Position numbers and translations under genes: made by a program. The notes beneath the pieces were generated by a model. It saw only the letters and a program-made list of their open reading frames with translations. It did no database searches and was not told where the DNA came from. Positions 1-10,200 of a stretch of 64,000 nucleotides of DNA are shown here, piece after piece. Source of the DNA: Chitinophagaceae bacterium (GTDB taxonomy: Bacteria; Bacteroidota; Bacteroidia; Chitinophagales; Chitinophagaceae). Each line of letters starts with the position of its first letter. The first letter of the stretch is position 1. Where the stretch lies: the NCBI GenBank assembly GCA_016721085.1, contig JADKJI010000001.1:62001-126000 (forward strand). Reading direction: 5' to 3'.

Positions 1-1252
1 CAGCAATTGGTAAAAGACAGTAAGCCTTTTATCCCCAGAGGAAACGGACGATGCTACGGAGATGCATCTTTGGCAGATGCCACTATCACCACTACAAAAT
101 TCGATAAAGTCCTTTCTTTTGATACTGTAAATGGCATATTCCAATGCCAAAGCGGACTCACGCTCGACAAAGTTCTGGAAGTTATAGTTCCAAAAGGTTG
201 GTTCCTCCCAGTTACGCCAGGAACAAAATTTATAACAATTGGAGGGGCGATTGGTAGTGATGTTCATGGTAAGAACCACCATGTAGACGGTTGCTTTAGC
301 AACCACGTCACTGAAATGGAAATACTATTGGCTGATGGATCATTTACTGTTTGTTCTCCAACGGTTCAGCCCGACCTTTTTGAAGCAACTTGTGGAGGTA
401 TGGGACTAACAGGTATGATCACAAAAGTTACATTCAGACTTAAGAAAATAGAGACATCCTATATCAGGCAAAAACAGGTTAAAGCAAAGAACCTGGAAGA
501 GATTATCAGGCTTTTCGAAGAATATAAACACTATACGTATTCAGTAGCCTGGATAGACTGCTTAAAGAAAGGAGATCAGTTTGGTAGAAGTATACTCATT
601 TTAGGTGAGCATGCAACTAAAGATGAACTCCCTGAAAAGTTCAAAAATGACCCATTGCAATTGCCAAAAGGTAAGCAGATAAATTTTCCTTTTAACCTGC
701 CATCATGGGTGCTGAATTCTTTTACTGTTAAGATGTTCAACTTTCTCTATTATGGTAAGAACTTCAAGCGAGATAAATAATGTAGTAGGGTATGAGCCAT
801 TCTTCTATCCTTTAGATGCTATCCTTAACTGGAATCGTGGTTATGGAAAAAAAGGATTCATTCAATACCAGTTTGTATTGCCAATGGAAGCCAAAGCGGG
901 TCTTGTTGAAATTATCCGAAGGCTTAGCGATAAAGGCATTGGATCATTCCTTGCTGTATTAAAAGTATTCGGACAACAGGAGAGTCTTATTTCTTTTCCT
1001 AAGGAAGGTTATACACTGGCTCTTGATATACCCGTGCGTCCGGGTCTTTTTGAGTTTCTGGATGAGTTGGATAAGATCGTACTCCAGTATGGAGGACGTT
1101 TATATATGAGTAAAGATGCCAGAATGAAACCGGAAGTGCTGAAAGCCGGATACCCAAGACTTGAAGAATTCAATTCTATTGTCAGGAAATTTAATCCTGA
1201 TGGGAAAATTAAATCGCATCAGTCAGATCGTTTATTACTTACAACTCCTTAA
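1..1252 (+). CDS. FAD-linked oxidase, DprE1-like (5' partial, frameshifted)
   Basis: This is probably the FAD oxidase half of a two-enzyme epimerase acting on polyprenyl-phospho-ribose (DprE1 family), or another FAD-linked sugar oxidase. The frame is open to the left edge, so the start lies outside. The first segment carries an FAD-binding loop (RGNGRCYGDASL) and the HGKNHHVDG region typical of FAD_binding_4 oxidases. The second segment (from about 770) continues with GYEPFFYPLD and ends in an ALO/lactone-oxidase-type C-terminus (SDRLLLTTP). The two segments are in different frames and join near 765-772, where one base too many is read; neither half is complete alone. The SDR follows 11 bases downstream and the HAD phosphatase overlaps the SDR, so this is one operon. 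The substrate is inferred from the SDR partner. Plain alditol or lactone oxidases are the alternative. Confidence 0.72.
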
Positions 1253-1263
1253 TTGATTCTATT

Positions 1264-1995
1264 ATGCCTACTGTTTTAGTATTAGGAGCCGCCTCAGACA
1301 TGGCCGTTGCCATCGTAAAGCATATGGCACCCTTGGGATATTCTTTCCAACTGGCTGCCAGAAATGCCAATCGTTTGGAGGCACTTAAATCTGATATTGG
1401 TATTCGGTTTAATGCTTCAGCAACATTGCATGAATTTGATGCATTGGATTTTGCATCTCATGTCTCTTTCTATAAATCTCTTCCTGTTACGCCTGATATT
1501 ACTATTTGTGTTATTGGGTATCTGGGTGATCCGGAAAAGGCGGCAACTGATTGGTCTGAAGCAGCCCGTATTCTTCATACAAATTATACCGGAGCTGTAA
1601 GTATTCTTAATGTAGTAGCTGCTGACTATTCCGAAAAGAAAAAAGGAGTTATTGTTGGTATAAGTTCAGTGGCAGGAGAAAGAGGGCGGCAGAGTAATTA
1701 CCTTTATGGTAGTGCTAAGGCTGGTTTCACTGCTTATCTGTCAGGATTGAGGAATAAACTTTTTCAGAGTGGAGTGCATGTTGTATCTGTTCAACCAGGC
1801 TTTGTGTTCACAAGCATGACAGCTCATCTTACTTTACCTCCATTACTAACTGCTACTCCTGAAATTGTAGCCAATACGGTTTATAAAGCAATTCAGAAGA
1901 AGAAAGATGTTGTATATGTAAAATGGTTCTGGCGTTGGATAATGCTTATCATAAAATGTATTCCTGAATTCATCTTCAAAAAACTCAAGCTGTGA
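1264..1995 (+). CDS. SDR-family oxidoreductase, DprE2-like
   Basis: A short-chain dehydrogenase/reductase of 243 residues, probably the NAD(P)H-dependent keto-sugar reductase that completes 2'-epimerisation begun by the upstream FAD oxidase. The N-terminus has a Rossmann beta-alpha-beta (VLGAASDMA, residues 5-13). The catalytic region shows SSVAGERG followed by YGSAK (Tyr-x-x-x-Lys) near residues 137-160. A basic, hydrophobic C-terminal stretch (KWFWRWIMLIIKCIPEFIFKK) could sit against the membrane, as expected for a polyprenyl-phosphate substrate. It starts 11 bases after the oxidase stop and its TGA overlaps the GTG start of the HAD gene by four bases (GTGA), indicating translational coupling. 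The SDR assignment is certain; the DprE2-like role rests on gene order. Confidence 0.8.
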   Translation: MPTVLVLGAASDMAVAIVKHMAPLGYSFQLAARNANRLEALKSDIGIRFNASATLHEFDALDFASHVSFYKSLPVTPDITICVIGYLGDPEKAATDWSEAARILHTNYTGAVSILNVVAADYSEKKKGVIVGISSVAGERGRQSNYLYGSAKAGFTAYLSGLRNKLFQSGVHVVSVQPGFVFTSMTAHLTLPPLLTATPEIVANTVYKAIQKKKDVVYVKWFWRWIMLIIKCIPEFIFKKLKL

Positions 1996-2581
1996 GTGGT
2001 ATAGCTTTTTTTGATTTCGATGGCACTATTACCGAAAAGGATTCCTTGCTGGAGATCATTAAATTCAAGCATGGCTCCTTTGCCTTCTACACCGGTATGC
2101 TGGTGAACAGCCCCTATTTGGTCGCTATGAAAGCCGGATTAATCCCTAATCAGAAAGCAAAGGAAAAAGTGCTGAAATGGTTTTTTGGTAAACTAAAGGA
2201 AGAAGATTTTCAGAAACTATCAGATGATTTCTCTACACAAATCATTCCTTCCCTAATAAGGCCAAAGGCGATTACAGAAATCAATAAATTAAAAGATGCC
2301 GGTTTTGAAGTGGTCATAGTTTCCGCTTCTGCTGAAAACTGGCTTGCACTATGGTGTAAGAATGAAGGGCTATCCTTAATTGGAACTATATTAGAAACAA
2401 AGGATGGATGTATAACTGGGAAAATTGTTGGGGATAATTGTTATGGACAGGAAAAGTGAGAAGGGTAAAGGAGAAATATGATTTATTGGCCTATCGAAGT
2501 ATACAATGCTATGGTGATACAAAAGGCGACAAGCCCCTGCTGGGGCTTGCCACTGTATCTTTCTATAAACCTTTCAGGTAA
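1992..2581 (+). CDS. HAD-IB family phosphatase (frameshifted near 2456)
   Basis: A small SerB/HAD-IB type phosphatase of about 196 residues. HAD motif I is DFDGTIT (residues 8-14) and motif II is the VSAS stretch near residue 115. The frame opened by the GTG at 1992 ends at 2459, but the protein clearly continues in the next frame: adding one A to the run at 2453-2456 restores VRRVKEKYDLLAYRS and HAD motif IV (GDTKGD), ending at the TAA of 2579-2581. That recovery of the catalytic acidic motif makes a sequencing deletion the best explanation. In the DprE context it may dephosphorylate a polyprenyl-phosphoribose-5-phosphate intermediate, which is inference. The gene meets the convergent esterase gene without any gap. 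Confidence 0.78.
2521..2552 (-). terminator. Hairpin serving the minus-strand esterase gene
   Basis: CAAGCCCC (2530-2537) pairs perfectly with GGGGCTTG (2542-2549) around a TGCT loop. On the minus strand the hairpin is followed by TCGCC and then TTTTG, about 30 bases after the esterase stop. It lies inside the last codons of the convergent HAD gene, so the two genes share this end. The T tract is short, hence moderate confidence. Confidence 0.5.
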
Positions 2582-4488
2582 TTACTGCTTTACTATTTTC
2601 TTCATTTCACGGGTGCTGTTACCAATTGTATATTGTAGCATATACATACCGGGGTTTATTTTATTTAAATCCATTGAAACCTGAAGTGTTTCGTTTTCTT
2701 TCATCACCTGTTTCTGCATCATCAGTTTGCCTTCCATGCTGTATAGGCTTATAACAGTAGTTCCTGTTTCTTTGCCCTGAATGGTTATGTTCAATTGTTG
2801 CTGTACAGGGTTTGGATAGAATTCGAATATTGGCCTTTTTATCTGTAGTCCGAATGGAAATCACTTCACTGAAGCTGCTCGCTCCGTAGGTACTGATTTC
2901 CCTGATTCTGTAGAATGTTTTTACTGCCGGGCTGGCATTGTCGGTGAATGCATAGAATTTATCTATTGAATTTGTTCCTTCTCCTGCTATTTCACCTATT
3001 TTAATAAAGCGTGACCCATCAATACTTTTTTCTATTTCAAACTTCTCAGTATTCAATTGACCGCTTGTAGCCCACTGAAATTCATTTACTGTTCCATTGT
3101 TTTTTCCTTTGAAATAAAGCCATTTTACAGGTAGGCCAAGCGCAGAAGAAGTAATTATTACAGTATCTTTTTACTTGCCCCTGAATTATCTGTTGCTTCC
3201 AGTTCAAAACTGTATTTGCCTGCTGTAAGTCCGGTAAGACTTGGTGCAGCTGTAGTAGTGCTTGATAAATTATATTGGGCAGGGCCATTCAATTTTGTCC
3301 ATTTATATGCTGTGATAACGCCATCTGGATCGTAGGTAGCTGACCATTAAGGTTTGCAGAAGCAGATGTTGTAGATATATCTATCCCGGCTTCAGCTACT
3401 GGTGGTATATTGGCAACTACTCCATTTGTAACAGTTACTGTAATGGTGGAAGTTGCTACACTTGCCCTATCGTCGACAACTTTCAATTGGTAAATATAAG
3501 TGCCGGTTAGTGTAAGGTTGTTTATTACTGTTGATCCTGTTGTAGACACAGGCGTCACAATAGTTCCTGTTGCAGGTCCGGAAACTTTTGTCCATATATA
3601 TCTTACAATTGTTCCATCTGCATCTGTTGAAAGTACTCCACTAAGGTTAACTGTAGCTTTTGATGTGGAGATAGTGATATTACTTCCTGCATTTGCTACT
3701 GGTAATATATTTGGAGCTAAACTTTTGTTTTGACCAAGAAACCATTCATAAACATTTGGATTCTGCCAATTGTAAACTGTATCATACGCACGATCCCATA
3801 TACTATGTCCACCATCTGCATAAATTGTTTTAGTGGTTGAATGGCTGTTCCTGCTGACGCTAGAGAGACACCTGGTCAGTTGTACACCTACACTCACTGT
3901 ACCATCATTCTGTGCATGGAAGGCCCACAATGGAAGATTCGCCTTGGCAATATTTGCAGCTACCTGCATATTGCAAGTTCCACATACTGGTGCAATGGCT
4001 GCAGCAGTTCGGCCATTTTCTGAAGAAGCAGATGCATACTGCCAAACACCACCGCCACCAAGACTAAGTCCAGTAACAATAATGCGATTTGTATCTATAT
4101 TCAGATTTGCTTTTGCATATTTTATCATTTCTTCAGGATAAAAGTTGGGCCAGTATCCCCAGGCAGAACTTAGTTGAGGAGATAATACCAGAAAGGTTTC
4201 TGTTTTTCCATTCCATGTAAATCGCATCGGATTGCCTTGTGCTATATATTTTGGAATTCCATTAGCGGCTACGCGTGATAACTCAGTAGTTCCATTTCCT
4301 CGTTCACCTATTCCATGCATGAATATAATGACAGGATACTTAGGACCAGATGCGTTATAATTTGTTGGTTTGTATTCATAGAAGCCTATGAATGTGCCGT
4401 TCGTTGCTGTAAGACTTTTTGCTACTTGTTGTGCAGATAATGTTAGTTGAAGTAACAGCAATGCTGTTAATTGTAAAAGGGTTTTCAT
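2582..4488 (-). CDS. Secreted alpha/beta-hydrolase (esterase) with PKD repeats and T9SS tail, paralogue A (frameshifted)
   Basis: A secreted serine hydrolase of the LpqC/PHB-depolymerase/COG4099 kind, about 635 residues when rebuilt. The start at 4488 is chosen because MKTLLQLTALLLLQLTLSAQQ is a signal peptide; an upstream start at 4518 would bury it. The hydrolase domain carries FMHGIGERGNG (oxyanion region), the nucleophile elbow GLSLGGGGVW, an acid candidate in QNDGTVSVG and the histidine in GGHSIWDRAYD. Two PKD-type repeats follow (DADGTIVRYIW; YDPDGVITAYKW), then a linker and a type A sorting domain (FEFYPNPV...GMYMLQY). Three indels interrupt it: near 3340 (a G missing), 3168-3172 (an A missing from the coding-strand run) and 2836-2840 (an extra A). 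The substrate is unknown; neighbouring exopolysaccharide genes make acyl groups on surface polysaccharide plausible. Confidence 0.8.
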
Positions 4489-4885
4489 GGTATTACGGAT
4501 TATTAACTTTACGATCAAATGCGTTTTTCCTTTGAAGTGAACGCTTACTTATAGGTACGTTGCTTTCGGATCTTAGTAAGTTGATTATCGCCGGACTTTC
4601 CTTTTGTATAAAAAGAGCAGGGGTGAACCCATTGTCTGTTGTTGAGATAGATTTGGTTTCATAAGTATGGATTTGTTGTTATAACAACGCAATTATCCAG
4701 CCAGCTTATACGGAAATAATGATTACTTCTTTTTTTACGTCATAATCGCGTATAAGTAGTTGGGGGGAATTCGTAATCATGCTAAATGTTATATAGTAGA
4801 CGCTGTATAAACTCTTTATACTACAAACAAGTAGTTCTACTGATAAAATAACTACGAAATCTTACGATTGCAATCAATCTTCTTC
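4489..4885. other. Intergenic, 397 bp between esterase genes A and B
   Basis: AT-rich, no credible ORF and no strong hairpin. It must hold the promoter of paralogue A and the 3' end of paralogue B, but I could not find a TANNTTTG box in the right orientation. Confidence 0.4.
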
Positions 4886-6797
4886 TTAGTATTTCAGAAA
4901 ATATTTTGACCCAATTGCCTTTCCATCAAGCAAAACCTGCAGAAAATAAGCTCCGTTTGCCAACGTATTTATCGGTAGTGTAAATACTACAACTGGTTGG
5001 GATTTAGTACTTGTGTTTTCTTGTATCAGTTTTCCTTCACTAGTAAATACCCTGAATAGCAGTTTGCCATTTTGTGGAAAACTATTTACGATTGTTAATC
5101 TATCTTTTGCCGGATTTGGTGCCAGCTGAAATTTTAGTAGTCTCTTTTTGTATGTCGGCAACCAGTATTTTCGAATAACTGTTACTGCCATTTTTATCTA
5201 CCTGATGTATCCTGTAATAACTTACTGTATTTGTTGAAGCATTATGTGTGAAATTGTATTCATGACCCGCAGCTGCATCTCCCAAACTATTTACCCTTCC
5301 AATGGCTTTGAATGCTATCCCGTTAGTACTCTGCTCAATCTCAAAATAATCGTTATTGAACTCCTGAGAAGTGATCCAGGTCAATTGATTCCCGCTAGTT
5401 GAGGTCCGGATGCCTGTATAAACGAATTTAAGGGGCAATGCGGCGGCTGTTGATACAATGGTGACTGTATCTGTACTAATGGCTCCGAGGTTATCCTGGG
5501 CCGTTAAAGTGAATAGGTAAATACCATTTACCAAATTCGAGATAACCGGCATAACGCTGGCTGGATTGGAAATAGTTGTTGTAGCTGGCCCACTGATTTT
5601 GTTCCATAAATAGGATACTACAACTCCATCTGGGTCATAAGTGTTTTCCCCATCCAGAGTAACAGTTGATGATATGGTGGTTTGATCAGTTCCTGCTACC
5701 ACAACAGGAGGGATATTGTTAGTCGGGGAAGTTGTTACAACTATGTTTACATTGTCTTTCGCAATTGCTGTGCGATCGTCTGCAACCGTCAATTCAAATG
5801 TATAAGTTCCAGTATTTGTAAGATTATTGATTACCGTCAATCCGTTTGTTGAAACAGGTGAGACTATTGTGGCAGAACCCGGACCTGCAATTTGCTTCCA
5901 TATATATCTTACTATATTTCCATCTGCGTCTGTTGAAGTGATGCCACTAAGATTGGCTATAGCAGTTGAAGTGGAGATAGTTAAATCTGTTCCCGCACGA
6001 GCCACAGGAAGAATGTTTACTGGCTTGCTTTTGTTTTGTCCCAAAAACCATTCATATATATTGGGGTTCTGCCAGGTATAAACAGTATCAAATGCCCGGT
6101 CCCATATTGCATGTCCTCCATCAGGATAAATAGTCATTAATGGCTTTACTGCCGGGTTACAGTTAAGGATATTACTAATTCCTCCAGTAGTGCATCCAAC
6201 CCCAACAGTTCCATCATTGGTAGCATGGAATGCCCATGTTGGAAGAGATGCATTAGCAATGTTGCAGGCAGATACCATACTACAGGTTCCGCATACAGGT
6301 GCTATAGCAGCCAGGTTCTTTGGATTATTGGCATTGATAGATGCATATTGCCATACACCACCACCACCAAGACTTAGTCCGGTAACGATGATGCGATTGG
6401 TGTCTATATTAAGATTTGCTTTTGCATATTTAACCATCTCTTCAGCATAAAATGCAGGCCAATCGCCATAAGATGCACTCAGTTGAGGGGATAGTACAAG
6501 AAAGGTCTCTGTTTTGCCATTCCAGGTAAAACGCATAGGATGTCCAGCATTGATATACCTGGGTATTGCATTGGCTAAAACTCTCGACAGTTCACTTGTG
6601 CCATTACCTCGTTCTCCAATACCGTGCATAAAAATGATAACAGGATAACGTGTAGATGTTTGTGTTGCATAATCGGTAGGCTTGTATTCATAGAAGCCTA
6701 TGAATGTGCCATTCTGTGCAGTCAAACTTTTTGCTACTTGTTGGGCGGAAATTAAAAACGGGGCCAGGAATAATGCAACGCTTAAAAATGTTCTCAT
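4886..6797 (-). CDS. Secreted alpha/beta-hydrolase (esterase) with PKD repeats and T9SS tail, paralogue B (frameshifted)
   Basis: A second copy of the same secreted hydrolase, about 637 residues. It begins with the signal peptide MRTFLSVALFLAPFLISAQQ and repeats the fingerprints of paralogue A: FMHGIGERGNG, GLSLGGGGVW, ATNDGTVGVG and GGHAIWDRAFD. Unlike A it has Cys-containing loops near CGTCSMVSACN and GVGCTTG that are shared with paralogue C. Two PKD-type repeats (DADGNIVRYIW; YDPDGVVVSYLW) lead to a linker found also in A (FEIEQSTNGIAF) and a type A sorting domain (FQLAPNPAKDRL...GAYFLQV). The last 80 residues lie in another frame; dropping one A near 5129-5131 joins them as TTKFQLAPNPAKD. 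A, B and C are adjacent, same strand and clearly duplicates, with B and C closer to each other in the catalytic domain. Confidence 0.83.
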
Positions 6798-7208
6798 GTT
6801 TTTCCTTCACTTGAGTGTAATAAATATTGTTCCTGCCTTCCATTACTGGAAAGCAACAATGAGATCTTCAAGAAATTGTTAGGTGATTTGGGTAGCTTAC
6901 TCAATAAAATCCTATGCAATGCCCGGAGGCATTGGCAGAACCTTGAATAACCAATTTCGTCTTGTATAGGGGCTGGAAAAGCTTCTTACAAATTACAAGC
7001 ACTATGCCAATTCATTGTTAACATTGAATGTGGTTTGAGTTAACCCCATAATGCCTTTATTATTCATTGTGCTTTGTTGCTGTTCAACAGGTTATCGTTT
7101 TGTCCACATTTAATTAATAATTGTAAAGTAGACAATTAATGTTGGGAAGGAGATGCTATAATAAAATATTGCGATTGATTCGAGTCAATCGGGTTGAGTG
7201 ATGTCAAT
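6798..7208. other. Intergenic, about 411 bp upstream of esterase gene B
   Basis: AT-rich, no convincing ORF. Apart from the strong hairpin at its right end (listed separately) I see no repeat or recognisable promoter box. Confidence 0.4.
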
Positions 7209-7246
7209 AAAAAAAGAGGCGATGTAAAAACATCGCCTCTTTTTTT
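7209..7246 (-). terminator. Strong intrinsic terminator after esterase gene C
   Basis: A perfect 16-bp stem: AAAAAAAGAGGCGATG (7209-7224) with CATCGCCTCTTTTTTT (7231-7246), loop TAAAAA. It lies 15 bases after the minus-strand stop at 7261 and provides a seven-T tract on that strand. Because it is symmetrical it can also work on the plus strand. Confidence 0.9.
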
Positions 7247-7260
7247 GTTTAACGTTTCTG

Positions 7261-10200
7261 TTATTGTTTGATGAATTTGGTAATCATTTTCTTTCTTGTG
7301 CCAATGATCACTTCAACATAGTATATACCGTTTTTGAGGTTTTGTATATACGCTGGTGATTCAAAGTAAGGCTGTCCTTTGGTATACTGTGCCCTCTTCA
7401 CAACTTTACCATTTACATCGTAGATATTAACAAGTGCTACACCGGTACTGTCACTTATCACACGAATGTTGATATTGTCGCGTGCTGGGTTTGGATATAC
7501 TTTAAGGCTTTCAACATATCGTAAGTTATTTACAACATTCACACTTACACTTGCTTTTTGACTAGCACCTTTATTATCTGTTACGGTGATTTCAAAAACG
7601 TAAGTACCTGCTGTAAGGCCATTTACTGTACTAACCGCTGATTGTGTATTTACAATCACTGCATTTGTTGGTCCACTTACTTGTTTCCAGGAATAGCTTG
7701 CGATACTTCCATCAGGGTCATATGAGCCTGACGCATTGAGTACTACTGAAGTTACAGGCAAACCGATAGTGGTATCTCTTCCTGCATTTGCAACTGGTAA
7801 GCTATTGCTTGCAGCGTTTACAGTCAATTGTACCCGGTCTTTTGCAGTAACCCCTTTATCATCAGTAACTGTTAATTCGAATACATATACACCCACTTGT
7901 ACTCCTGTTACTCCTGGAGTGGCTGTATTTGAATTTGTTAAGGTAATGGCACCTGGACCACTAATCTTAACCCAATCGTATGTTGCGATAGTTCCATCAG
8001 GATCATATGATGCACTACCATTCAGAGAAATATTTGCATTAGGCAGTGTTACAGATAAATCCTGACCAGCATTGGCAACCGGCGCCTGGTTTGGTGGCGG
8101 TGGTGCTGCATTGACAGTTACAACTACTGTATCTGAAGAACTCAATCCTCCATTATCTGTTACTTGTAACCTGTAACTATACGTTCCCTGTACAAGCCCT
8201 GTTAATGAACTTGAAGCACTTCCTGCACTTACAATTGTGCCAGCAGCAGGACCACTTATTTTTGTCCAACTATATGTACTGATTGTACCATCAGCATCAG
8301 ATGAACCTGAACCATTCAGTGTAGTACTGTTTGTAGGCAATGTGATATTGATGTCTCCACCTGCATTTGCAATAGGAGCTTGATTTGGAGGAGGAGCAGC
8401 CGCGTTTACAGTTACAGTAACTGTATCTGCATCGCTTAATCCGCCATTATCAGTAACCTGAAGTCTGTAGCTATAAGTTCCCTGGATTAAACCAGTGAGG
8501 GCTGTTGAAGCACTTCCTGCATTTGCAATAGTGCCAGCAGCGGGCCCGCTTATTTTTGTCCAGCTATATGTACTTATTGTTCCATCAGGATCAGATGAAC
8601 CTGAACCATTCAGGGTAGTACTGTTTGTTGGCAATGTAATGCTGATGTTTCCACCTGCATTAGCAATTGGGGCCTGATTTGGAGGAGGAGCAGCAGCATT
8701 TACAGTTACGGTAACTGTATCAGCATTTGTTAATCCGCCATTGTCTGTAACCTGAAGTCTGAAGCTATAAGAACCTTGAACCAGACCAGTAAGGGCTGTT
8801 GAAGCACTACCAGCGTTTGCTATTGTACCAGCAGCAGGTCCGCTTATTTGTGACCAGCTATAGGTTGTAATGGTGCCATCTGCATCTGATGAGCCGGAAC
8901 CATTCAATGTAGTACTGTTAGTAGGCAATGTAATGTTTATGTTACCTCCTGCATTAGCAACAGGTGCCTGATTTGGAGGAGGAGGAGCTGAATTCACTGT
9001 TACAGTTACTGTATCTGAAGAACTCAATCCGCCATTATCAGTTACCTGAAGTCTATAGCTGTAGGTGCCTTGTATCAATCCGGTAAGTGCTGTTGTGGCA
9101 CTGCCAGCATTGGCAATGGAACCAGCAGCAGGACCACTAATCTTTGTCCAACTATATGTACTGATTGTTCCATCTGGATCTGAAGATCCTGAACCATTAA
9201 GCGTTGTGCTATTTGTTGGAAGACTGATAGTGATATCAGACCCGGCATTAGCGACTGGCGCCTGGTTCGGAGGAGGAGGAGCTGCATTTACTGTTACAGT
9301 AACTGTATCTGAAGAACTCAATCCGCCATTATCAGTAACCTGAAGTCTGTAACTATATGTTCCTTGGATAAGACCAGAGAGTGCGGTTGATGCACTTCCT
9401 GCATTGGCAATAGTACCTGCTGCTGGACCGCTAACTTTTGTCCAACTATAAGTACTAATTGTGCCATCAGGGTCAGATGATCCTGAACCATTCAAAGTAG
9501 TGTTATTTGTAGGCAATGTGATATTGATATCACCACCTGCATTTGCTATCCGGGCCTGGTTTGGAGGAGGAGGAGCAGCATTTACTGTTACTATAACTGT
9601 ATCTGAAGAACTCAATCCACCATTGTCAGTTACCTGAAGCCTGTAGCTATAGGTACCCTGAATGAGGCCAGTAAGTGATGAAGAAGCGCTTCCTGCACTT
9701 ACAATGGTGCCGGCAGCCGGACCGCTAACTTTTGTCCAACTATATGTACTAATTGTACCATCAGGGTCAGAAGATCCTGAACCATTCAGAGTAGTACTAT
9801 TAGTTGGTAAAGTGATTGTAATATTAGAACCTGCGTTTGCAGTAGGAGCCTGATTTGGTGGGGGAGCAACTGGATTCACGATAACCAATACGGTATCAGC
9901 ATCAGTAGCGCCGCCATTATCTGTTACCACTAAACGATAACTATAGGTTCCTTGAATAAGGGCTGAGATAGAGGTTGTTCCATTATTTGGTGTAAGTAAT
10001 GAACCACCTGTAGGACCACTTATTTTTGTCCAGCTATATGAACTGATGGTTCCGTCAGGATCACCAGATGACATACCAGATAAGTTGGATGTACTTGTAG
10101 GTAAAGTAACAGTAATATCAGTTCCAGCATTTGCATTCGGAGCCTGGTTTGGCGGCGGTGCTGTTGAACTTACATTAACAACAACTGTATCATCGTCGGT

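Noticed and set aside
3082..3288. Separate small gene between pieces of esterase A
   Set aside because: The right frame for this stretch (YNLSSTTTAAPSLTGL...) is the continuation of the PKD domain; the apparent ORF is out of frame with it.
8090..9860. CRISPR or non-coding satellite
   Set aside because: The 285-300-bp repeats stay in one reading frame and encode a recognisable PKD-type module.
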